Assembly: GCA_041228335.1 (NCBI GenBank)
Contig: CP166130.1
Coordinates: 954,638 to 1,018,637 of the forward strand
Direction: 5' to 3'
From: Alphaproteobacteria bacterium LSUCC0684
GTDB lineage: Bacteria > Pseudomonadota > Alphaproteobacteria > Puniceispirillales > UBA1172
Length of the DNA stretch: 64,000 nucleotides
Of this stretch, positions 61,101 to 64,000 are shown in pieces. Made by a program: the position numbers and the translations under genes. Under the pieces are notes generated by a model. That model was given only the letters and a program-made list of their open reading frames with translations, was not told the origin of the DNA and ran no database searches. Each line of letters starts with the position of its first letter. The first letter of the stretch is position 1.

Positions 61101-64000
61101 TACACAAGGGAACATGTTGGTTTTCAATGGTGGTGATGCCGGAGATTTTGAAGGTCAGGATAATTTAACCCTTGATCTGGCAGATGCCAGCCAACCTGAA
61201 AAGAAACTGCTAAGCTATGTCATTCATCTTGCAAATATGGATGAAGCACCGACGGGGATCAGTCTGAGCAAGACAATTTTGCTGCCGACGGGCGGTGTTG
61301 TCGGCACGGTTACGGTGACGGACCCGGATGCTGGGGAAAATTACACGGCAGATAATATTTCGGTGTCCGATCAGACAAATTTTGAGGTCCAGGCCAATGT
61401 CGGGACCGGTGCGATTGAGTTACGCTATATCGGCGCAACACCTGTTCCGCAACAAACCTACGCGATCACGCTTATAGTGGCGGACCCGGATGACAATACC
61501 CTGAAATATCAAAAGGATTTCACGATTAATGTTGGAAGTATCTATATCGAGCGTTCTGACGCCTCCAAGGCTTTCTCGGGCGATTCAATAGGGCTTTTGA
61601 CAGAAAACATCGATGGCAGTACCGACAAGGTTGAAATTGGCGCTTTGAGACATGAAGGCGGGAATACGATCTTCACGCTCGTATCAGGGGCTGGGAACGA
61701 CAACGATCTGTTTGAGATTAACTCGGGCAAACTCTATTACAGGGGTCCGAATTCCGGGGATTTTGAGGCGAACGAGATACTGACGGTATCAATCAACTCC
61801 GTGGATGCAAGCGATGTGAACGCAATCACTGAGAACTATGTCATCCATCTAATGGATGCGGATGATAACAGCCCCCGGTTTACCGATGAACATGGGGCGG
61901 AAATCAACAGGCACAGCATTTCGATCTCCGAAGACAGTGACGTTGGCATCAGCCTCTATCAGGCACGAGCGGTTGATGCTGATGCGCCGGATGTGATCAC
62001 CTACAGTATCCACAGCGTGACCAGAACATCCGGTGAGGAGATGCCGCTTGACTGGTTTTCTATTGCACCTGAGACAGGTGAGTTGACGCTGGCGAGCGAG
62101 GCAGCGCTGGATTACAGCGAAGTGGGTGACCTTTCGATCATCATCGAAGCGAGTTCAACTTCCCTGCTAGGTGGGTCTGATCCAGTTATAAAAACGCAGT
62201 CACTGGCTCTGACCATCCAGGTTGAGGAAATGGATATGAGGCCAATCAGTATCAGCCTGAGTCGCAATGCCGCGGTGCAGGAAGATCGTGTAATTGGCCT
62301 CGTTCATGTTGAAGATCCTAACATCAGCGAAAATTTCCGGGCACAGGATTTCATTATAGGCGGCCAGGACAGTGCTCAATTCGAGATGGTAGATGAAGAT
62401 GGTGATGTCCAGATCAGGTTCAGAGATGAGGCTGCAATTCGTCCCGAAAGTGGTGGCCGCAAACCTTTGGGTCAAGTGTATCATATAACCCTGAATGTGA
62501 CGGACATGGGAGGGCTCTCATTGCCTGAACCCGAAGTGGTGGAAATTATAGAAGGATCACTTTTCATCCTAGATGCTGAAGATGGAATCTCTGCGCGTTA
62601 TACAAAATATCAGGATGAAAATGGCCATGGCCTGCTTGCTGAAAACACCAATGGAGCCGCAGAAGGGGTAGTGATTGGTGCTCTTGGTGATCATCTTGAA
62701 GCCATATCCTATCATCTTGAGGCTGGTGTTGAGGGCAATGATGATTTTGATATCGTCAATGGAAGTCTTGTATATACGGGAGCCGATTCAGGAGATTTCG
62801 AAAAGGCTGAAACAATCGTTGTTTCCATCAGCATGACAACAAGCCAAGGCGTCGTTATCAGTGAAAACTACCTGATCTATCTTTCAGACGGAAATGACGC
62901 CCCCATTATTGATAGTGCTGCCGGAGCGTCCATGGGTATTGGGCAGTTGACCGAAGACGACGGCAACCCTGATATTGGTGATAATCGACTTGTTCTTAGA
63001 GAAAACATGTTCATGTTGAGCGATGTCGATATTGCTGACCAGGCTGAAGATGGCACGCTTGGAAGCGGGTTCAGCTTTACCGTCAGCGGATCGACAAATG
63101 GTCATGTAGAAGTTGGTAGAGAAGATCGAACCACTTTCACGATAGATGAGTTGCGAACAGGTCAGGTCGAGTTTGTTCGTGATGGAAGTGAGCTTTTTGA
63201 AATTGAAAACGGTGTTCTAACGAATATCCCAAGACCGACTACGTTGACCCTTATATTGAATGATGGCGAACTTGAAAGTGATCCGAAGACAGTCACCTTT
63301 AATGTTCTTCCCTATGATGACGCACCTGACATAGTGCCGACTACAGAAGATTTTCCCATAACCCATACCATACATGGATTGACATTTGAGGTCATTTCAA
63401 AGGATTTTGTTGGAATTGCATTTCAGGCGCACTCATCCTTAACCGAATTCTCCGTTTTCGACCCATCCCTTAATGATCCTACCTTTCCCAAAGGGTTTCT
63501 TGGATATTTCTATATTCCCAGCGATGGAAACATGACCTGGAACGAGATTGTCGAAAAGCTGAACGGTTTAATAGAAACTGATCAACTGACCGCAACAAGC
63601 ATAGAAAATCCCAGGGTAACAGAGGGATACGATCCTGCAGGTCTGATCGGCAATGTTCTGGATACAGAAACCGTTCTTCCGACGTCCTATCCACTGGATG
63701 GCGCGTATATAGATGCGCAATTCATCTCAATACACGGGATGGTTCTTTATGCAAAAGACGGCAGGTCGATCAGTGGCTGGACGATTGAATTCAAACCTGC
63801 CAATGGTGCTGAAACAGGCTTTGTCGAGGAGATTGATGCCGATAGAGGAGTGCTGGTTATAAGAACACGGGACGGCGAAAACCTTGATGCTCCGGCCCGG
63901 ATAGCTGAGCTTGTTGATGATATTGCCGCAGGTCCCGAGGGGATCAACCTTCCCAATGGAATTGGTATGGATCTGGCCGCCAGCAATCATGAAACATTCA
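58168..64000 (+). CDS. Giant cadherin-like surface lipoprotein, 3-prime truncated by window edge
   Basis: Open from the ATG at 58168 to the end of the window (over 1,944 codons, no stop). An unusually long basic N-region (ending SRRKVKEGG) leads to a hydrophobic segment with lipobox VLAAC (Cys45). Residues about 65-165 hold the same DxDxxG-loop domain as the lipoprotein at 51917. From about 59600 it consists of repeated modules: four homologous blocks (starting near 59911, 60901, 61534 and 62554) of the pattern GS-x-Y/F-I-L...LLAEN...SGDFE...ENYVIHL. These alternate with cadherin-like domains (around 60256-60600 and 61876-62220, QVQENAASGTMLAEVTAEDADGD). Probably a long extracellular adhesin. 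Confidence 0.85.
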   Translation, partial: MPNIFKSPEFATSPALNKTESRRKVKEGGVTISTWIVGGVVLAACSHGKNTTALFTLEEDSDQAALRGAFDGPVKGAKIYIDKDRTGSIDPDAEYFVTDEDGLVEVPGQYTKFPVIADFNGAVDVQSGAVLGGEAVAGGVAPDLTFRSLEPVDPDAMLLATPLTDLLARSEDPQALLDAIFGIGIVTLADVNDPDFYSLPAPPASAEELAIYQDSVEYKFAQICISLIELRNNPSIRSSLEDNPVKTAAVLREIISGDGEVLTGNVEDASVKSAVDAISGTLQDRLDDAVEIASGKPVAAPNHDQLDLETMSGEEFRFIDHFIVDGTVSHEQIDTFFGFIDPGGNVEGIRSYLHGILLKVKLDENGMTVITIEGENSAEVIVAMIGLVDADKPDAALTPLVLGGPAGLDDSIEAEIGQEYAYVNFNSLPNLVIKPVAGHTGEINVIFRVWDGENISEDATFTIRVTPSDETPPVTTPPTTTPDPTGEITLSETIVEPGDSLVGVITITNAAGEPVDPELIRIEGNDANLFEIQIDESTGIPELHFIGQRPDEGVEYEIILTAPDPDHPGQNISVTETIRLTGSLYILDQDGITKYSSGQREIEENFSSEFIIGEIRHEMGPASFLLAPNASGAGNDMFSIIEEDGIFKLLFTGSHSGDFESGDNIRLVITATSLDDQEIEVTEEYIIPLINVDEHGPVFTSPAVVQVQENAASGTMLAEVTAEDADGDTVSFSLDPTERRFAIDSQSGVLTLLDPDALDFEAGNIEITVTASSTSLLAGGQHLRLTQQTLRLELGDANEAATEIRITENVLMQGNPEIGRLVANDPDAGPHNHVFSLITDNEAGGADDAAAADTPLFEIRGDALYFIGAGEVAGEGDRKAELENYQVRVQVADAQDSTVPAYTQILTIYETSTFFLEDISNRRLSSGFEEDGQGILAEHADGTTNPIELGELKDVSGMVASFALMPADGENSNNLFEITQGNMLVFNGGDAGDFEGQDNLTLDLADASQPEKKLLSYVIHLANMDEAPTGISLSKTILLPTGGVVGTVTVTDPDAGENYTADNISVSDQTNFEVQANVGTGAIELRYIGATPVPQQTYAITLIVADPDDNTLKYQKDFTINVGSIYIERSDASKAFSGDSIGLLTENIDGSTDKVEIGALRHEGGNTIFTLVSGAGNDNDLFEINSGKLYYRGPNSGDFEANEILTVSINSVDASDVNAITENYVIHLMDADDNSPRFTDEHGAEINRHSISISEDSDVGISLYQARAVDADAPDVITYSIHSVTRTSGEEMPLDWFSIAPETGELTLASEAALDYSEVGDLSIIIEASSTSLLGGSDPVIKTQSLALTIQVEEMDMRPISISLSRNAAVQEDRVIGLVHVEDPNISENFRAQDFIIGGQDSAQFEMVDEDGDVQIRFRDEAAIRPESGGRKPLGQVYHITLNVTDMGGLSLPEPEVVEIIEGSLFILDAEDGISARYTKYQDENGHGLLAENTNGAAEGVVIGALGDHLEAISYHLEAGVEGNDDFDIVNGSLVYTGADSGDFEKAETIVVSISMTTSQGVVISENYLIYLSDGNDAPIIDSAAGASMGIGQLTEDDGNPDIGDNRLVLRENMFMLSDVDIADQAEDGTLGSGFSFTVSGSTNGHVEVGREDRTTFTIDELRTGQVEFVRDGSELFEIENGVLTNIPRPTTLTLILNDGELESDPKTVTFNVLPYDDAPDIVPTTEDFPITHTIHGLTFEVISKDFVGIAFQAHSSLTEFSVFDPSLNDPTFPKGFLGYFYIPSDGNMTWNEIVEKLNGLIETDQLTATSIENPRVTEGYDPAGLIGNVLDTETVLPTSYPLDGAYIDAQFISIHGMVLYAKDGRSISGWTIEFKPANGAETGFVEEIDADRGVLVIRTRDGENLDAPARIAELVDDIAAGPEGINLPNGIGMDLAASNHETF

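Overview
The window reads as a chromosomal segment of a free-living, probably marine alphaproteobacterium. The gltB, thrS-infC-rpmI-rplT-pheST, type-2 leuA and lepA genes, the alphaproteobacterial-style RepC relative, and the abundance of TRAP, CaiB and cadherin/RTX genes would all fit a SAR116/Puniceispirillum-like or Rhodospirillales-like genome. That placement is inference, because no 16S gene or other decisive marker is present. Conserved regions are GC-rich (high 50s percent by eye), while long accessory stretches are visibly more AT-rich.

Layout. 1-18.3 kb is ordinary core genome: the end of gltB, a GNAT acetyltransferase, a glutathione S-transferase, an alpha/beta hydrolase, a GT4 glycosyltransferase, the translation cluster thrS-infC-rpmI-rplT-pheS-pheT, convergent leuA and divergent lepA. 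Two regulatory details stand out: infC has no ATG and starts at ATA, and a short Leu-rich leader ORF precedes leuA. A tRNA-Ser(GGA) at 18.46 kb is followed by a lone RepC-like replication-protein gene without repA or repB.

20.8-48.6 kb is a composite genomic island. Its left end carries a tRNA-Phe 3-prime half and tRNA-fMet-like 3-prime ends. A 58-bp direct repeat recurs 21.7 kb away, and another fMet-like end sits at 40.45 kb. The first part (21-40.2 kb) is catabolic: CoA-transferase and acyl-CoA dehydrogenase, a TRAP transporter, a choline-sulfatase-type sulfatase, and a LysR regulator divergent from a di-iron desaturase/hydroxylase, Rieske ferredoxin, TTC38-type TPR protein, ferredoxin reductase, Fe-alcohol dehydrogenase, hydrolase and Zn-alcohol dehydrogenase. 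These are followed by a more GC-rich GcvT-like/molybdopterin oxidoreductase pair and a truncated citrate-lyase-beta-like gene. The second part (40.5-48.4 kb) is a scrapyard of toxin-antitoxin systems (HipBA, MazEF-like, orphan HigA with a toxin remnant, DUF4258/MqsA-like) and broken genes (phosphoesterase, type III methyltransferase, GIY-YIG protein). It ends against the 3-prime remnant of an AtuA/DUF1446-like gene that is followed by DUF4387. I infer that the TA block was inserted into a catabolic operon.

48.9-64 kb holds transport and surface genes: Ldh-type dehydrogenase, EamA exporter, periplasmic ankyrin protein, lipoprotein, histidine phosphatase, RTX protein with a clear terminator, MFS transporter, APH-type kinase and an isolated GTA-type holin. 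The window closes inside a giant (>1,944 aa) cadherin-like lipoprotein built from tandem modules, preceded by an extremely AT-rich stretch.

The best candidate for an undescribed system is the desaturase-Rieske-TTC38-reductase-dehydrogenase operon on the island. Its genes overlap or abut, it has its own LysR regulator, and its substrate is unknown.
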